Shown here: positions 53,521 to 62,167 of the stretch, piece by piece | Layout of the letters: each line of letters begins with the position of its first letter | How positions within the stretch are numbered: position 1 is the stretch's first letter | Assembly: GCA_020846275.1 (NCBI GenBank) | Contig: JADLEG010000188.1 | Span: 1-64,000, forward strand | Length of the DNA stretch: 64,000 nucleotides | Source of the DNA: Alphaproteobacteria bacterium | Lineage (GTDB): Bacteria; Pseudomonadota; Alphaproteobacteria; JAEULC01 | Direction: 5' to 3' | Made by a program: the position numbers and the translations under genes | The notes under the pieces: generated by a model | Told to the model about the DNA's origin: nothing | The model's input: the letters and a program-made list of their open reading frames with translations, nothing else | Databases searched by the model: none

Positions 53521-54840
53521 ATGAGCGCGCGCGCCACCACCTCGATCCCGACGCAGCTTCGCGTCGACACGATGCGCGGGCCCCGCTTCGCGGCCATCGC
53601 GCTGCTGCTGACCCTGGTCGGCCTGTTCGGCGCGGTCGTCTACTGGATGAGCCGCGCCTCGCTGGACGAGGTGACGCCCGGCTTCGGCAAGGTGATCCCG
53701 TCGCGCCAGGTGCAGGTGGTGCAGAACCTGGAGGGCGGCATCGTTGCCGAGATCCTGACCAAGGAAGGCCAGGCGGTCGAGGCCGGCGACATCCTGATGC
53801 GGATCGATGCCACGGCGGCGGGCGCCAGCTTCCGCGAGCAGGAGGAGACCTACCTGCCGCTGCTCGCCTCCGTCGCGCGGCTGCAGGCCGAGGCCGAGGG
53901 CCGCGACCCGACTTTCCCGCCCGAGCTCGCGCGCGACCGACCCGAGATCGTCCAGCGCGAGGCCGACCTCTATCGCGCCCGCAAGGCCGAGCTCGACTCG
54001 GTCGTCCAGGTGCTGAACCAGCAGCGCAACCAGCGCGCCCAGGAGGTCGAGGAGCTGAACGGCAAGCTGCGTGCGGCGCGCGAGGGCTACGACCTGATCA
54101 AGCGCGAGTACGACATGACCGCGCCGCTGGTGAAGCAGGGTTTGGTGTCGCAGGTCGAGCTCTTGCGGCTGGAACGCCAGGTGACGGAATTGCAGTCCCA
54201 GATCGCCAGCGCCGTGGCAAACATCCCCAAGGCCCGCGCCGGCATGGCCGAGATCGACCAGCGCGTCCGCGAGCGTCGCGACAATTTCCGCACCGAGGCG
54301 CTGAAGGATCTGGCCGACCGCCGCATCAAGCTGGCGGCGATCCAGGAAAACATGACCGCCAAGCGCGACCGCATGGTACGCACCGAGGTGCGCTCGCCCG
54401 TGAAGGGCATCGTCAAGCAGCTCCATGTCGCCACCGTCGGCGGCATCATCCAGCCGGGCCAGGACATCGTGACGGTGGTGCCGGTCGAGGATTCGCTGCT
54501 GGTCGAGGCGCAGGTGAACCCGCGCGACGTCGCCTTCCTGCATCCCGGGCAGAAGGCCAAGGTCAAGCTGACCGCCTACGACTTCACGATCTATGGCGGG
54601 ATGGAGGCCGAGCTCGAGAGCATCAGCGCCGACACGATCACGGACAGGCAGGGCAACAGCTTCTACCTGATCCGCGTGCGCACGATGAGGAACAGCCTGG
54701 AGCGCGCGAACGGCGAGCCGCTGCCGATCATCCCCGGCATGATCGCCCAGGTCGACATCCTGACCGGCAAGCGCACCGTGCTCGACTACCTGATCAAGCC
54801 GTTCATCAAGGCGCGCTACACGGCGATGCGCGAGCGGTAG
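53521..54840 (+). CDS. HlyD-family type I secretion adaptor (LapC-like)
   Basis: A 439-residue membrane fusion protein. A short cytosolic start and one helix (about residues 24-44) are followed by a lipoyl half-domain (VVQNLEGGIVAEI), a long coiled-coil hairpin (about 110-300), the second lipoyl half (VRSPVKGIVKQLH) and a β-barrel region ending in PGMIAQVDILTGKRTVLDYLIKPF. It bridges the ABC exporter and the TolC channel. It is the last gene of the secretion cluster. Confidence 0.9.
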   Translation: MSARATTSIPTQLRVDTMRGPRFAAIALLLTLVGLFGAVVYWMSRASLDEVTPGFGKVIPSRQVQVVQNLEGGIVAEILTKEGQAVEAGDILMRIDATAAGASFREQEETYLPLLASVARLQAEAEGRDPTFPPELARDRPEIVQREADLYRARKAELDSVVQVLNQQRNQRAQEVEELNGKLRAAREGYDLIKREYDMTAPLVKQGLVSQVELLRLERQVTELQSQIASAVANIPKARAGMAEIDQRVRERRDNFRTEALKDLADRRIKLAAIQENMTAKRDRMVRTEVRSPVKGIVKQLHVATVGGIIQPGQDIVTVVPVEDSLLVEAQVNPRDVAFLHPGQKAKVKLTAYDFTIYGGMEAELESISADTITDRQGNSFYLIRVRTMRNSLERANGEPLPIIPGMIAQVDILTGKRTVLDYLIKPFIKARYTAMRER

Positions 54841-54852
54841 GTCGGCGCAGTT

Positions 54853-54966
54853 TCATCCTTCGAGACGCTCGCTATGCTCGCTCCTCAGGATGACGGCGAA
54901 GGTTTGGTGTGCTCACAAAGATCGCGTCATCCTGAGGAGGTTGCGCAGCAGCCGTCTCGAAGGATA
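54853..54966. repeat. Dispersed hairpin repeat, copy 3
   Basis: A roughly 114-bp copy of the element, starting TCATCCTTCGAGACG and ending CGTCTCGAAGGATA. It lies 12 bases after the HlyD-like stop, between convergent genes. The inner CTCCTCAGGATGACG and CGTCATCCTGAGGAG arms pair as in the other copies. Confidence 0.85.
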
Positions 54967-54979
54967 GGAGCGCGAGCGA

Positions 54980-56440
54980 TCAGGCCGCCCAGGGCAGCGA
55001 GAAGGTCTTGACGTTGGTGTAGGACTTCATCGCCTCCACCACGCCTTCCTTGTAGCCGAGGCCCGAGTCCTTGATGCCGCCGAAGGGCGACATCTCGATG
55101 CGGTAGCCCGGCACTTCCCACACGTTGACCGTGCCGACCTCGAGCTCGGCGACGAAGCGCGTGATGTAGTCGAGCCGGTCCGTGCACACGCCCGAGCTGA
55201 GACCGTAGGCGGTCGAGTTCGACACCCGGATCGCATCGGCGATGTCCTTGACGCGGATCACCGGGATGGCGGGGCCGAAGGTCTCCTCGCGCACCAGCTC
55301 GCAGTCATAGGGCACCTTGTCGACCACCGTGGGCGGGAAGATGGCGCCGCGGCGGTCGTTGCCGTGCAGCAGCACCGCGCCCTTGGCGACGGCGTCGGTC
55401 ACGCGGCTCTGGAACAGCACGGCCGAGCGCTCGTTGATCACCGTGCCGATGTCGGTCGCGGGGTCCATCGGGTCGCCGCACTTGAGCTTGCGGGCCTTCT
55501 CCAGCACCAGCTTGACGAATTCGTCGGCGACCGCGTCCACCACAAGGATGCGCTTCACGGCGGTGCAGCGCTGGCCCGAGTTCTTGGTGGCGCCCGCGAC
55601 GGCCAGCTCGGCCGCCTTGTCCAGGTTGGCATCCTCCATCACGATCAGCGGGTCGTTGCCGCCCAGCTCCAGCACCACGCGGCGGTAGCCCGCCTTTTCG
55701 GCGATATACTTGCCCACCCGCACGCTGCCGGTGAAGGTCACCAGCTCGATGTTCGGGTTGGTGATCATCTCGTCGCCGATGTCCTCGGGCCGCCCGGTGA
55801 CCACGGACAGCATCTCCGGCGGCAATCCCGCCTCGTACAGCACGTCGGCCAGCACCAGCGCGGTCAGCGGCGTCAGCTCGGTCGGCTTCAGCACCACGTT
55901 GTTGTTGGTCGCGATCGCCGGCGCGATCTTGTGCGAGGGCATGTTCAGCGGATGATTGAACGGCGTGATGGCGCTGATGCATTTCAGCGGCTGGCGCGTG
56001 GTGAATATCTTGCGCGCCTTGCCGTGGGGCGTGATGTCGCACGAGAACACCTGGCCGTCGTCGAGGATCGCAAGCTGGCCCGCCAGGGTGAACACGTCGT
56101 AGGCGCGTCCCACCTCGTAAAGCGAGTCCTTCTTGCTGAGGCCGCTCTCGGCGGTGATCAGGTCGGAGATCTCGTCGCGCCGCTGTGCCAGGATCTCGCC
56201 CGCGCGCATCAGGATCTTCTGGCGCTCGTAGCGCGTCAGCTTGGACTTGTAGCTGCCGGCGATGTCGAACGCCTCCTGCACCTGGGCGCGCGTGGCGCGC
56301 TCCACCGTGCCGACCACCGCGTTGTTGTAGGGGTTGAAGACCTCGATCTGGCCGTTGCCCGCGACCTTGCGGCCGGCGATGCGCAGCAATTCGCGGCGGA
56401 CGGCCGAGACGGGCGGGGTGGCGGATTGCTTAGCGAGCAT
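54980..56440 (-). CDS. phnY: Phosphonoacetaldehyde dehydrogenase
   Basis: A 486-residue aldehyde dehydrogenase that oxidises phosphonoacetaldehyde to phosphonoacetate with NAD+. The catalytic cysteine is Cys292 (SGQRCTAV) and the general base Glu258 (VLELGGNDP). [16 protein letters not shown] near residue 160 and the basic residues that bind the phosphonate fit the PhnY type. The context decides: it follows phnW and phnA and its start overlaps the phnA stop by 11 bases. Confidence 0.9.
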   Translation of the reverse strand: MLAKQSATPPVSAVRRELLRIAGRKVAGNGQIEVFNPYNNAVVGTVERATRAQVQEAFDIAGSYKSKLTRYERQKILMRAGEILAQRRDEISDLITAESGLSKKDSLYEVGRAYDVFTLAGQLAILDDGQVFSCDITPHGKARKIFTTRQPLKCISAITPFNHPLNMPSHKIAPAIATNNNVVLKPTELTPLTALVLADVLYEAGLPPEMLSVVTGRPEDIGDEMITNPNIELVTFTGSVRVGKYIAEKAGYRRVVLELGGNDPLIVMEDANLDKAAELAVAGATKNSGQRCTAVKRILVVDAVADEFVKLVLEKARKLKCGDPMDPATDIGTVINERSAVLFQSRVTDAVAKGAVLLHGNDRRGAIFPPTVVDKVPYDCELVREETFGPAIPVIRVKDIADAIRVSNSTAYGLSSGVCTDRLDYITRFVAELEVGTVNVWEVPGYRIEMSPFGGIKDSGLGYKEGVVEAMKSYTNVKTFSLPWAA

Positions 56441-57680
56441 GATTGAGCACCATGTCGAAGATGTCGAAGTTGCGGAGGGGGGCGCCGGGGGGCAGGTCGG
56501 TCTCGCGGCTCATGATCAGCGGCACCTTCTGCTCGGACACGCCGCCATGCGAGCGCAACGGCTCCTTCAGCCCCGACAGGTCGTGCCGCGACCGGCTGGT
56601 GCCCAGCACCTTGTGGCGCCCGGACACCACCACCACGTCGCCCATCCGGTCCTCGGGCAGCTCGAAGCGCGCGCAGGCATCCTGTCGCGTCAGCACCGTC
56701 TCGACGCCCTGCACGGCCTTGAGGCTCGTCAGCACATCGGCCGAATTGGCGCCCGCGGGCAGGTAGATCGTCGCGAACGAGCCCAGAGCGCCGTGGTGCA
56801 CGACATAGGGATCGGTGATCGGCAGGATCACCCGCGCCTTGCCCTGGCCCAGCCACTGGTCCATCAGGTCCTGCAGGTAGATCACGTCGGGCTGGCCCCG
56901 GCCGTCATGCTTGGCGTTCATGCCGTGGTCGGCGGTCAGCGCGACCACCGCGCCCATGGCGTCGAGCTTCGCCAGGTGGCCGTCCATCATGACGTAGAAG
57001 TCGTTGGCCACCGGCGTGCCCGGCGCGTGCTTGTGCTGGATGTAGTCGGTCGTCGACAGGTACATCAGGTCGGGACGGTGCTTCCCCATGATCTTCACGC
57101 CCGCCGCGAACACGAAGCCCGACAATTCGGCGCTGTAGACGCTGGGGAGCGGCATGCCCACGAGGTCGAGCACGTTGTCGATGCCGTTCTCGGCCATCGT
57201 CGCCTTGTCGGCATGCTCGGAGGAGAAGCAGATCGCACGCGGACCGATCTTCAGCCCGTTGCCGAGCAGCCGGCGCAGCTTGTCCTTGGCCGTCACGATC
57301 GCGATCGAGGCGCCCTGGTCCTGGAACGCCTTGAAGATGGTGCCGGCGCGCAGGAACTTGGGGTCGTTCATCATCACTTCCGCGCCGCTGTCGCGGTCGT
57401 AGAAGTAGTTGCCCGAAATGCCGTGCACGCTGGGCGGCACGCCCGTGACGATCGACAGGTTGTTGGGATTGGTGAAGCTGGGCACGACGCAGTCGGCCAG
57501 CCGGTTGGTGCCCCGCTTCAGCAGCCGGTCGAGGAACGGCGCGCGGCCGGTGGCCGCCGCCGCCTCGATGTAGCCCGGCTCCGAACCGTCGATGCAGACG
57601 ACGACGACCGGGCTGGTCGGGCGGTTGTAGCGCCGCCCGTTGACGGTGACGGCGGCTTGCGCGGTTCCGTCAGGCGGCAC
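56430..57680 (-). CDS. phnA: Phosphonoacetate hydrolase
   Basis: A 416-residue zinc-dependent enzyme of the alkaline phosphatase superfamily that splits phosphonoacetate to acetate and phosphate. Asp31 (CIDGSEPGY) and the nucleophile Thr70 (VPSFTNPNN) lie in the first zinc site; [15 protein letters not shown] near residue 235 holds further ligands. The start is the GTG at 57680, inside the end of phnW (11-base overlap), which indicates coupled translation. Confidence 0.92.
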   Translation of the reverse strand: MPPDGTAQAAVTVNGRRYNRPTSPVVVVCIDGSEPGYIEAAAATGRAPFLDRLLKRGTNRLADCVVPSFTNPNNLSIVTGVPPSVHGISGNYFYDRDSGAEVMMNDPKFLRAGTIFKAFQDQGASIAIVTAKDKLRRLLGNGLKIGPRAICFSSEHADKATMAENGIDNVLDLVGMPLPSVYSAELSGFVFAAGVKIMGKHRPDLMYLSTTDYIQHKHAPGTPVANDFYVMMDGHLAKLDAMGAVVALTADHGMNAKHDGRGQPDVIYLQDLMDQWLGQGKARVILPITDPYVVHHGALGSFATIYLPAGANSADVLTSLKAVQGVETVLTRQDACARFELPEDRMGDVVVVSGRHKVLGTSRSRHDLSGLKEPLRSHGGVSEQKVPLIMSRETDLPPGAPLRNFDIFDMVLNHAR

Positions 57681-58830
57681 GCTTGGCTCCCAACTGGCTG
57701 ACGCCCATGTCGGCGATCACGGCGCGGACGGTTTCGACCGCGCCGCGCATGTGATCGGGCGACAGGCGCCCGATGCAGCCCACGCGGAAGCTGTCGGCCA
57801 CGGTCAGCTTGCCCGGATAGATCACGTAGCCCAGGTCCTTCAGCCGGTCGTAGAAGGTCTGGAAGTGGAACTTGGGGTCGCGCGGCATGTGGAAGGTGAC
57901 GATGATCGGCGCCTGCAGCCGGTCGGGCAGCAGCGTCTCGAATCCCATCGCCCGCATGCCGTCGATCAGCACCTTGGCGTTCTGGCGATAGCGCCCGCCG
58001 CGTCCGGCCACGCCGCCTTCCTCGACGAATTCCGTGATCGCCTGGTGCAGCGCCACGATGGCGTGGATCGGCGGGGTGAAGCGGTACTGGCCGGTCGTCT
58101 CCAGCACCTTCCACTGGTCGTGCAGGTCGAGCGCCAGGGAATGCGCGTTGCCCTTGGCCTGCTCGATCGCCTTCAGGTCGCAGACGATGAAGCCGAAGCC
58201 GGGCACGCCTTCCAGGCACTTGTTGCTGGATGAGGCCAGCGCGTCGAACGTCACCTCGCGCGCGTCGATCGGCAGCGCGCCGAACGCGCTCATCGAATCG
58301 ATCAGCAGCCGGCGGCCGGCCTTGGCCGTGATCGCCGCGATTTCGGCCACCGGGTTCAGGATGCCGCTGGTGGTCTCGCAGTGGACCACCAGAACATGGG
58401 TGATGGCGGGGTCGGCCTTCAGCGCCGCTTCCAGCTTGGCCAGGTCGGGCGGCGTGTCCTCCGGCGTCTCCAGCACCTGGTGCGCGCGGCCGGCGTACTG
58501 GCAGATCTTGGCCGCGCGGGTGCCATAGGCGCCGTTGACCAGGATCAGCAGCTTGCCGTTCTTCGGCACGAAGCTGCCGATCATCGCCTCGACCGCGAAG
58601 GTGCCGCTGCCCTGCATCGGCACGGTGGTGTGCGTGCCCCGGCCGCCCGCGGCCTCGGTGATGCGCTCGCGCATCTCCTTGTTGACGCGGATGAAGGTCG
58701 CGTCGCGCGACCCCCAGTCGTGCAGCATGGACGTCTTGACCGATTTCGACGTGGTCAGCGGCCCCGGCGTCAGCAGCAGCGGGTCGCCGGTCTCGGACTT
58801 GGCGGGCATGGGAAGGCGGGCGGTGGGCAT
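57670..58830 (-). CDS. phnW: 2-aminoethylphosphonate--pyruvate transaminase
   Basis: A 386-residue class V aminotransferase that converts 2-aminoethylphosphonate and pyruvate to phosphonoacetaldehyde and alanine. Landmarks are LLLTPGPLTTS near residue 18, GSGTFAVEA near residue 74, and Lys204 (SSSNKCLEG), the PLP lysine. The ATG at 58830 follows AAGGAG, which sets the start. It is the first gene of the phnW-phnA-phnY operon and is divergent from the LysR gene. Confidence 0.92.
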   Translation of the reverse strand: MPTARLPMPAKSETGDPLLLTPGPLTTSKSVKTSMLHDWGSRDATFIRVNKEMRERITEAAGGRGTHTTVPMQGSGTFAVEAMIGSFVPKNGKLLILVNGAYGTRAAKICQYAGRAHQVLETPEDTPPDLAKLEAALKADPAITHVLVVHCETTSGILNPVAEIAAITAKAGRRLLIDSMSAFGALPIDAREVTFDALASSSNKCLEGVPGFGFIVCDLKAIEQAKGNAHSLALDLHDQWKVLETTGQYRFTPPIHAIVALHQAITEFVEEGGVAGRGGRYRQNAKVLIDGMRAMGFETLLPDRLQAPIIVTFHMPRDPKFHFQTFYDRLKDLGYVIYPGKLTVADSFRVGCIGRLSPDHMRGAVETVRAVIADMGVSQLGAKRAA

Positions 58831-58919
58831 CGTCGCTCCTTGTCGGCGGTTGCTCGGCCCAAAGCGTATGGGCCTGAGAATAGGGCTGGCTCCAACAATC
58901 ATTCAAATATATAGTTCTT

Positions 58920-58945
58920 ATATCGATTATTGGTAAAACCGATAT
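58920..58945. promoter_or_regulatory. Imperfect palindrome in the phn divergent promoter, candidate LysR site
   Basis: ATATCG (58920-58925) and CGATAT (58940-58945) are perfect 6-bp arms of a 26-bp region in which further inner pairs also match. It lies 18 bases before the LysR GTG start in the AT-rich 133-base region shared with phnW. On the minus strand TTGAAT and TATTCT, 18 bases apart nearby, could form the phnW promoter. Position and symmetry fit a LysR-type binding site. Confidence 0.5.
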
Positions 58946-58963
58946 CAGCCGCGTGACGTCGCC

Positions 58964-59848
58964 GTGAACCACACCCAGCTCCGCGCCTTCCATGCCGTGG
59001 CCCGCGAGGGCAGCTTCACCCGTGCCGCCCAGGCCGCCCGGCTCAGCCAACCCAATCTGTCGGGCCAGGTGAAGGCGCTGGAAGAGCGCTACGGCGTTCG
59101 CCTGTTCGAACGGCGCGGGCGGGGGGTCGAGATGACCGAGCTGGGGCGCCGGCTCTACGCCGTGACCGATCGTCTCTTCGCGCTGGAGGGCGAGGCCCAG
59201 GCCCTGCTGGCGGGGTCCGAGGCGCTGACGATCGGCCATCTGCGCATCGCCGCCGACAACGCCATCCACGCCATGCCGATCATGGCCGAGCTCAAGCGCC
59301 GGCACGCCGGCGTGGCCCTGTCGCTGGTGATCGGCAACTCGGACGCCGTGCTGGCCCGGCTGTCGGACTACCAGGCCGATGTCGGCATCACCGCCCGCCG
59401 GCCGGCCGAGCCGCGCTTCCATGCCGTCGCCTACAGCCGCGACCGGCTGATCGTCTTCGTGCCGCGCGCCCACGCGCTGGCGCAGCGTCGCCGGCTGGCG
59501 CTCCGAGATCTCGAGGGCCGCGACATGGTGCTGCGCGAGCCGGGATCGGTGACCCGCGCCGTGTTCGAGCGCGCGATCGCCGGTGCCGGCGTACGGGTGG
59601 GCGCGATCATGGACATCGACGGGCGCGAGGCGGTGCGCGAGGCCGTGGCCTCGGGACTGGGCATCGGCGTCGCCTTCTCGCGCGAGTTCGTGCCGGACGA
59701 CCGCTTCGTCGCGCTGGACGTCCCGGATGCGGCGTTCGACGTCGGCGAATATGTGGTGTGCCTGGAGGAGCGGTTGCGCCTGACGGCGGTGCGCGCCTTC
59801 ATGCACATCGCCGAGCAGATGGCTGAGAAGCCGGGCAATCGCCGCTAG
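58964..59848 (+). CDS. LysR-family regulator of aminoethylphosphonate catabolism
   Basis: A 294-residue LysR protein. The winged helix-turn-helix is in the first 60 residues (FHAVAREGSFTRAAQAARLSQ), and the effector-binding domain covers about 90-290. It belongs to the type associated with 2-aminoethylphosphonate operons (TIGR03339), consistent with being divergent from phnW. It probably activates phnWAY in response to 2-aminoethylphosphonate or a metabolite. Start is GTG 58964. Confidence 0.87.
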   Translation: MNHTQLRAFHAVAREGSFTRAAQAARLSQPNLSGQVKALEERYGVRLFERRGRGVEMTELGRRLYAVTDRLFALEGEAQALLAGSEALTIGHLRIAADNAIHAMPIMAELKRRHAGVALSLVIGNSDAVLARLSDYQADVGITARRPAEPRFHAVAYSRDRLIVFVPRAHALAQRRRLALRDLEGRDMVLREPGSVTRAVFERAIAGAGVRVGAIMDIDGREAVREAVASGLGIGVAFSREFVPDDRFVALDVPDAAFDVGEYVVCLEERLRLTAVRAFMHIAEQMAEKPGNRR

Positions 59849-59954
59849 GCCGGGCGGTCAGTTGCGCCCGAACCCCAATCGGCGTGATGATCAAGGGCAA
59901 GCAACGGCGCAGGCTCCCGGCCAGCGGGGCGCCCGTGGAGGTCAACGCCTCGCC

Positions 59955-60146
59955 ATGATCGAACTGATCATCGAGCACTGGAAGAACCTGGACGGGTCGA
60001 GCCAGTATCTCTGGTCGGTCTGGCGCGACGGCAAGCGGCTGGGCGTCAGCCGCCCGACCTCGTTGCCGGAGGACGCCGAGCAGCAGGGGCTGGACTGGTG
60101 CCGCAAGTCGACCGGCGGCCAGCCCGATCGGGTGACGCGGCTGTAG
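59955..60146 (+). CDS. Small protein of unknown function (63 residues)
   Basis: A 63-residue frame starting MIELIIEHWKNLDGSSQ and containing YLWSVWRDGKRLGVS. It is soluble and slightly basic, with a single cysteine near the end. GGAGG lies upstream, but at a long spacing of about 13 bases. The balanced composition and position after the LysR gene make it a plausible gene. I do not recognise the family. Confidence 0.5.
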   Translation: MIELIIEHWKNLDGSSQYLWSVWRDGKRLGVSRPTSLPEDAEQQGLDWCRKSTGGQPDRVTRL

Positions 60147-60169
60147 CGCGCACGATTCCCGGCTCCGCA

Positions 60170-60183
60170 TTGATCTGGATCAA
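60170..60183 (+). promoter_or_regulatory. Perfect FNR-type box (TTGAT-N4-ATCAA)
   Basis: TTGATCTGGATCAA is an exact match to the FNR/Anr/FnrL consensus. It is centred about 63 bases before the ATG of the 30-residue membrane peptide, so a promoter with the box at -41.5 would start near 60218. This fits oxygen-responsive activation of the small gene and possibly of the downstream heat-shock genes. Confidence 0.7.
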
Positions 60184-60239
60184 CGCCGGCCGATCGACGG
60201 CAATGCCATCGCTTTTCCTCCGCTCGGATGGGGGAAATC

Positions 60240-60332
60240 ATGGACGCCGCAAACATGGCCTTCCTGGCCGGAACCGTCGCCGCCTTCTTCGTCTTCGCGC
60301 TGACCCTGGCCTGGGTATCGCGCCGCAATTGA
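60240..60332 (+). CDS. 30-residue single-span membrane peptide
   Basis: A 30-codon frame reading MDAANMAFLAGTVAAF, then a hydrophobic run to LTLAW, and ending VSRRN. It has one transmembrane helix with a positively charged C-terminus, so the N-terminus is probably outside. GGGGGA sits six bases before the ATG. The layout is like small respiratory-complex subunits such as CcoQ- or CydX-type peptides, but no sequence relation is claimed. The FNR box upstream supports a low-oxygen role. Confidence 0.6.
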   Translation: MDAANMAFLAGTVAAFFVFALTLAWVSRRN

Positions 60333-60512
60333 CCTTTCGCCCAAAGGGTTAGGTCGCGGGGCGCCCGGGCGGCACCGCGGCCTTGATCCTCTGTTAACGG
60401 TCCCCACATAAGCTTTGGCGGTGCCACCAGGGGCCGCCCGAATCGAAAGCGCCTGCCGGCGGTTCGATCGATCCCGTGGAAGCCGAACTCGCTCGTAAGG
60501 AGGAGGGTGGCC

Positions 60513-61007
60513 GTGACGCGATTGTCGCTGTTCAACAGCCCGCTGCTGCTGGGGTTCGACCATGTCGAGCGCATGCTCGACCGGGTCGGCAAGGCCGGTG
60601 CCGAGGGCTATCCCCCGTACAACATCGAACAGGTCGGCGAGCACGCGCTGCGCATCACCCTTGCCGTGGCGGGGTTTCGCGAGGACGACCTGGCGATCCA
60701 GGTCGAGGACAACCAGCTTCTGGTCCGCGGCAAGCAGACCCAGGACGAGGAGCGGGTCTACCTGCATCGCGGCATCGCCGCGCGGCAATTCCAGCGCAGC
60801 TTCATCCTGGCCGAGGGGCTGGAAGTCACCGGCGCGCGGCTGGAACACGGTTTGCTTCATATCGACCTGGTACGTCCGCAGCCGGAAATCCGGGTGCGGG
60901 CCGTCAAGATCACCAGCGGCCGGAGCGATGCCGGGCCTGGCGGGGACGACCAGGGATCTCAGTCGGTGACCGTAACCAAGGGCCGGGCGGCGGGCCGGAC
61001 AGCGTAA
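60513..61007 (+). CDS. Hsp20/α-crystallin family small heat shock protein
   Basis: A 164-residue holding chaperone. The α-crystallin domain runs from about residue 35 to 125, with ITLAVAGFREDDLAIQVEDN and LLVRGKQ typical of it. GTG 60513 is chosen over GTG 60507 because AAGGAGGAGG is then at normal spacing and the family begins MTRLSLF. It is followed 38 bases later by a DUF1150 gene, a frequent pairing in Alphaproteobacteria. Confidence 0.87.
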   Translation: MTRLSLFNSPLLLGFDHVERMLDRVGKAGAEGYPPYNIEQVGEHALRITLAVAGFREDDLAIQVEDNQLLVRGKQTQDEERVYLHRGIAARQFQRSFILAEGLEVTGARLEHGLLHIDLVRPQPEIRVRAVKITSGRSDAGPGGDDQGSQSVTVTKGRAAGRTA

Positions 61008-61045
61008 CGTCGGCGCGGAAAGCACCGCGGCAAGGAAGGTAAGTC

Positions 61046-61267
61046 ATGAACGAACAGACAGTGCAGAAACTGAAATCGATCTCGCCCGGCGATCTGGCGA
61101 CCCTCGGCATGCACCAGATGGTGTATGTGCGCCGGCAGATCCTGAACGACCAGCCGGTGTGGTCGATCCACGCCGCGGACGGCTCCGAGATGGCTCGCTT
61201 GGCCGACCGCGACACCGCGATCGCCGCCTGCCGGCAGCACGACCTCGAGCCGGTCAGCCTCCACTGA
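61046..61267 (+). CDS. DUF1150 family protein
   Basis: A 73-residue protein of the DUF1150 family, unknown function, found almost only in Alphaproteobacteria. LATLGMHQMVYVRRQ and WSIHAADGSEMARLADRDTA are typical. Its pairing with Hsp20 suggests a role in stress. AAGGAAGG precedes the ATG. Confidence 0.87.
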   Translation: MNEQTVQKLKSISPGDLATLGMHQMVYVRRQILNDQPVWSIHAADGSEMARLADRDTAIAACRQHDLEPVSLH

Positions 61268-61276
61268 TTTGATCGA

Positions 61277-61296
61277 CCGGGGCCAAAGCGCCCCGG
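61277..61296. terminator. GC hairpin between convergent DUF1150 and ptsN genes
   Basis: CCGGGGC (61277-61283) pairs perfectly with GCCCCGG (61290-61296) across a six-base loop. It lies between two convergent stop codons, so it may serve both directions, but no T-run follows. Confidence 0.35.
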
Positions 61297-61300
61297 CGCG

Positions 61301-61765
61301 TCAGGCGGCGTGGCTGGTCGGCGCATCCGCCAGCAGCGCGTAGAGCGCATCGCTGCTGGACGAGCCCCGAAGCTTCTCGCAGAACCCGCGATCGCGCAGC
61401 AGGCGCGAGACGCGGGCCAGCGCCTTCAGATGGTCCGCGCCGGCCGATTCGGGCGCCAACAGCAGGAAAATCAGGTCGACCGGCTGCTCGTCGATCGAAT
61501 CGAAATCGATCGGCGCATCCAGCCGCGCGAACATGCCGTACAGGCGGTCGACGGTGCCGAGCTTGCCGTGCGGAATGGCGATGCCATGTCCTACGCCGGT
61601 CGTGCCCAGCTTTTCGCGTTCCAGCAGCACTTCCAGGATCTGCCGCTCGTGCACGCCGGTGAAGCTGGCGGCGCGGCGGGCCAGTTCCTGGAGCGCCTGC
61701 TTCTTGGTGCCGGCCTTCAGGCGGGCGATGACGCGGTCCGGTGTCAGAAGGTCGCTGATGTCCAT
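61301..61765 (-). CDS. ptsN: Nitrogen-regulatory PTS protein EIIA-Ntr
   Basis: A 154-residue EIIA domain of the PtsN type. His66 in GIAIPHGK is the phosphoryl acceptor. These proteins couple the PTS-Ntr phosphorelay to nitrogen and potassium control. It is downstream of rpoN, as in most proteobacteria, but the intervening hpf gene is missing. The start is the ATG at 61765; the open frame upstream of it is not conserved. Confidence 0.93.
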   Translation of the reverse strand: MDISDLLTPDRVIARLKAGTKKQALQELARRAASFTGVHERQILEVLLEREKLGTTGVGHGIAIPHGKLGTVDRLYGMFARLDAPIDFDSIDEQPVDLIFLLLAPESAGADHLKALARVSRLLRDRGFCEKLRGSSSSDALYALLADAPTSHAA

Positions 61766-62167
61766 GTTCCTGGGGCCCCCCGAAATCCACGTCCGGTGCT
61801 GCATTGACCGAATCCGGCAAGCCTCATTGGCCGACCGGCCGCGGCGTGCTTCGCCGTCGGTGATTCGACGCAATTTCCCAGCCGAAATTCGCTGTTGGTC
61901 GCCGCCGTCGTTCCTGAACCTTGGCTTGTGCCTGTATCCAAACTTGCGGCCGGACGGTGCCGGCGCCACGCGCACGTAGAAACCGTCCGAACCGCTTCCC
62001 GTTCCGTCCGGTCAAGCCCGGGTCGACGGGATTTCCGCGGCGACCACCCCGGCAGGTCGACGACGACCCGAGGGGGAAAAGTCCCTTCCGCAACGCGCGG
62101 CACCATAGTTTCGGTGGATTAAGGAGTCAATAACGACGCGGCCCCCGGCCGGGTCCAAACCTGTCAT
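61766..62167. other. 402-base gap between rpoN and ptsN, no gene seen
   Basis: This is where hpf (ribosome hibernation factor) usually lies in Alphaproteobacteria. Short open frames exist on both strands, but none reads like HPF and their composition is Arg/Pro/Ser-rich, as in shadow frames. No clear terminator or palindrome stands out. Confidence 0.6.

Noticed and set aside
51214..54543. 1109-codon open frame on the minus strand
   Set aside because: Antisense to the exporter and adaptor genes, which have clear family motifs. The product is rich in His/Arg/Gln/Asp with no recognisable fold.
58920..58945. Pho box in the phn promoter
   Set aside because: I could not find the CTGTCAT-like direct repeats of a Pho box; the palindrome fits a LysR site better.
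61744..62106. Open frames in the rpoN-ptsN gap as a diverged hpf
   Set aside because: Translations on both strands are Arg/Pro/Ser-rich, with none of the βαβββα pattern or conserved residues of HPF.
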